Assembly (NCBI GenBank): GCA_903936775.1
Contig: CAIZWU010000076.1
Location: forward strand, 1 to 43,376
Length of the DNA: 43,376 nucleotides
Direction: 5' to 3'
From: an uncultured bacterium
Lineage (GTDB): Bacteria > Verrucomicrobiota > Verrucomicrobiia > Verrucomicrobiales > V1-33
The notes below the pieces were generated by a model that worked only from the letters and a program-made list of their open reading frames with translations, was not told the origin of the DNA and searched no databases. The position numbers and the translations under genes were made by a program. Shown here one piece after another: positions 42,079 to 43,376 of this stretch; position 1 is the stretch's first letter, and the number at the start of each line of letters is the position of its first letter.

Positions 42079-43007
42079 ATCACTCGTCAATTTACGGCTC
42101 CATTACGGCAGTGACTGCCTTGACCGGTCTGAGTCTTCTGCTCGGGGGCTGCTCGGTCGCCAACCGGGCGATCCGCTCAGATTTTACCGAGTTCAACACG
42201 ACGCTGCAGTTTAATCAGACGCAGCAGATGCTACTTAATGTGGTGCGCATGCATTTCCGGGAATCTCCGATGTTCCTGCAGGCGGGGTCGCTGACGGCCG
42301 CGTATGAAAGCCGGATGGGAGCGAATGTCGGCTTCAGTCGCGAGCAGATGCTTCTTTCTGAATCGGAGACAGGGATTGACTATTCGTTCTCGACCAAACC
42401 GACCGTGAGCTATGCGGCGGTGGAAGGGAAAAATTATGTGCAACAGCTGCTGACCGAGATTTCGCCGGAGACATTTTCCCTGCTGTTGCGGGCCGGATGG
42501 CCGGTGGAACCCCTGGCCAATTTACTGATGGAGCGGATCACGCTGCCGGGTGGGGCGGTGCTCGTCAATCATGCCGAAACCCCGAGCTTCGGGAAATTCA
42601 AGGAATTTGTCGACCGCATGGAGGCTGCTCAGGCGCAATACCAGCTGACCGTGGTCTCGGCTCCGGCCGGTTATGCCCTGAAAATAGGAGCGGAGGAGGT
42701 TCCTCTGCAGGCATGCCAGTTCCGGTCGCTTTTTGACGTTATGTTTGCCGCCTCGCATAATACGCCCACTCCGCCGGGACAGGAACAGCGGGCTAAAGAG
42801 CGTGCGGCCAATGGAATGCTCAACATCCGGGTTTCAGACTCCCGTTTGCGGGACTCCATGGTCTGGGTCCGGCACAACGGCCACTTCTACAGTATCAGCC
42901 ATGACGACATTAAATCGAAGGACACGCTGGCTTTATTGATGCAACTGTATCGCATCCAGGCGGCGCCTCCCGCCGAGGCGCCGCTGCTCACGATTCCAGT
43001 GCGATAA
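42075..43007 (+). CDS. Outer-membrane/periplasmic lipoprotein of unknown function
   Basis: 310 residues. A lipoprotein signal with lipobox LGGC (Cys26; LSLLLGGCSVANRAI) is followed by FNTTLQFNQTQQMLLNVVRM and HFRESPMFLQAGSL, a conserved opening I associate with an uncharacterised lipoprotein family in Gram-negatives (..aQn.qLLLNiVRlRY.e.P.Fl..). The C-terminus, DSMVWVRHNGHFYSISHDDI, then SKDTLALLMQLYRIQA and LLTIPVR, also fits that family. Residue 27 is Ser, not Asp, so outer-membrane sorting is expected under the E. coli rule. No enzymatic motif. Flanked by the two copies of a 45-bp direct repeat. Confidence 0.85.
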   Translation: MNHSSIYGSITAVTALTGLSLLLGGCSVANRAIRSDFTEFNTTLQFNQTQQMLLNVVRMHFRESPMFLQAGSLTAAYESRMGANVGFSREQMLLSESETGIDYSFSTKPTVSYAAVEGKNYVQQLLTEISPETFSLLLRAGWPVEPLANLLMERITLPGGAVLVNHAETPSFGKFKEFVDRMEAAQAQYQLTVVSAPAGYALKIGAEEVPLQACQFRSLFDVMFAASHNTPTPPGQEQRAKERAANGMLNIRVSDSRLRDSMVWVRHNGHFYSISHDDIKSKDTLALLMQLYRIQAAPPAEAPLLTIPVR

Positions 43008-43078
43008 AGACGGCGGGGGCGGAGGCCATGCCTTCGCCGCTGCCGGGTGCGCCGAAGCGGCCAAGTCCCCTCTCTCCG

Positions 43079-43123
43079 TTCCCGGCCCCGCCCATGACGC
43101 CATCCGCGAAAAGCAAATTTCTT
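43079..43123 (+). repeat. 45-bp direct repeat, copy B
   Basis: Second copy of the element at 41974-42018, 91% identical by eye. It lies 71 nt after the lipoprotein stop and 50 nt before the stop of the convergent permease-like gene. No target-site duplication or terminal inverted repeat is visible around either copy. Confidence 0.8.
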
Positions 43124-43173
43124 GCGGTCGGGGCGCCCCTGCGCCCCGTTTTTGTTGACCAGCAACAGCGCGA

Positions 43174-43376
43174 TCAGCGGTCCAGTGCCGCCTCGGCAGC
43201 CGCAATCACGGCCTGGCGACGCTTGATCATGTCGCCGATCGGCGGGCCTTGGAACCGGCGCTTTTCGATGCCGAACCAGACGATGCCGGTCAGCACCAGG
43301 AAGCCGATGGTGATGTAAAGCGCCATCGCGTTGGGCGGTTGCACGCCGATCACGAAGATCAGGATCATCGCCAGGA
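43174..43376 (-). CDS. C-terminal end of an APC-type amino-acid permease (5' part outside window)
   Basis: The frame is open from the right edge to a stop at 43174, about 67 residues. It contains one and a half membrane helices (MILIFVIGVQPP, then AMALYITIGFLVLTGIVWFGI) and the ending EKRRFQGPP plus a basic cytoplasmic helix (MIKRRQAVIAAAEAALDR). This hydrophobic-then-basic ending, with R(R/F)xGP after the last helix, resembles amino acid/polyamine permeases. With only the tail visible, other multi-pass transporters cannot be excluded. Confidence 0.6.
   Translation of the reverse strand, partial: LAMILIFVIGVQPPNAMALYITIGFLVLTGIVWFGIEKRRFQGPPIGDMIKRRQAVIAAAEAALDR

Noticed and set aside
41974..43123. 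The 45-bp direct repeats as ends of a transposon
   Set aside because: No transposase, no terminal inverted repeats and no target-site duplication are visible; the enclosed gene is an ordinary lipoprotein.

Overview
The window looks like chromosomal DNA of a GC-rich Gram-negative bacterium of the PVC group, most probably Verrucomicrobiota. Pointers are a DUF1501 (Tat-exported) protein translationally coupled to a PSD1/planctomycete-type cytochrome c protein, several other exported c-type cytochromes, a CHRD-domain protein with a PEP-CTERM tail ending in RRRRA, and outer-membrane proteins ending in aromatic residues. This placement is inferred from gene content alone. I see no rRNA, tRNA, CRISPR array, transposase or phage gene.

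Left half (1-22 kb). After the 3' end of an unidentified gene (1-322, +), nine minus-strand genes run from 21215 down to 374 with gaps from -4 to 39 nt, so they are probably one operon of about 21 kb. In transcription order: a TpsB/FhaC-type outer-membrane translocator; an ExbB/TolQ-type proton channel fused to a periplasmic DUF2341 + LamG-like ectodomain; ExbD; a TonB-like protein; a putative porin; an exported coiled-coil protein; a PpiC/SurA-type parvulin; a 3794-residue filamentous-haemagglutinin-like TpsA; and a Sel1-repeat protein. It reads as a two-partner secretion system with its own Ton-type energy module, porin and periplasmic chaperone. This is the strongest candidate here for an under-described system. 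Upstream lie a PAS protein with a histidine-kinase dimerisation remnant that lacks the phospho-accepting His, and a nested inverted repeat (22191-22249).

Middle (22.3-30.7 kb). A divergent Hsp70 paralogue is followed by an 840-bp region with no convincing large gene. That region holds a small exported-peptide gene (24309-24431), an array of about eleven GGGA-anchored units on a 21-bp pitch (24718-24949) and a doubtful cytochrome-like remnant (25023-25424). Next come the DUF1501/PSD1 pair and a DCC-family (DUF393) protein.

Right half (30.9-43.4 kb). Mostly plus-strand genes: an exported monohaem cytochrome-like protein, a MoxR AAA+ ATPase, a membrane-anchored protein of unknown function, pyruvate carboxylase, a beta-propeller/dihaem cytochrome, a PEP-CTERM CHRD protein (minus, with a clear intrinsic terminator), and a lipoprotein flanked by a 45-bp direct repeat. 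The window ends in the C-terminus of an amino-acid-permease-like protein (minus).
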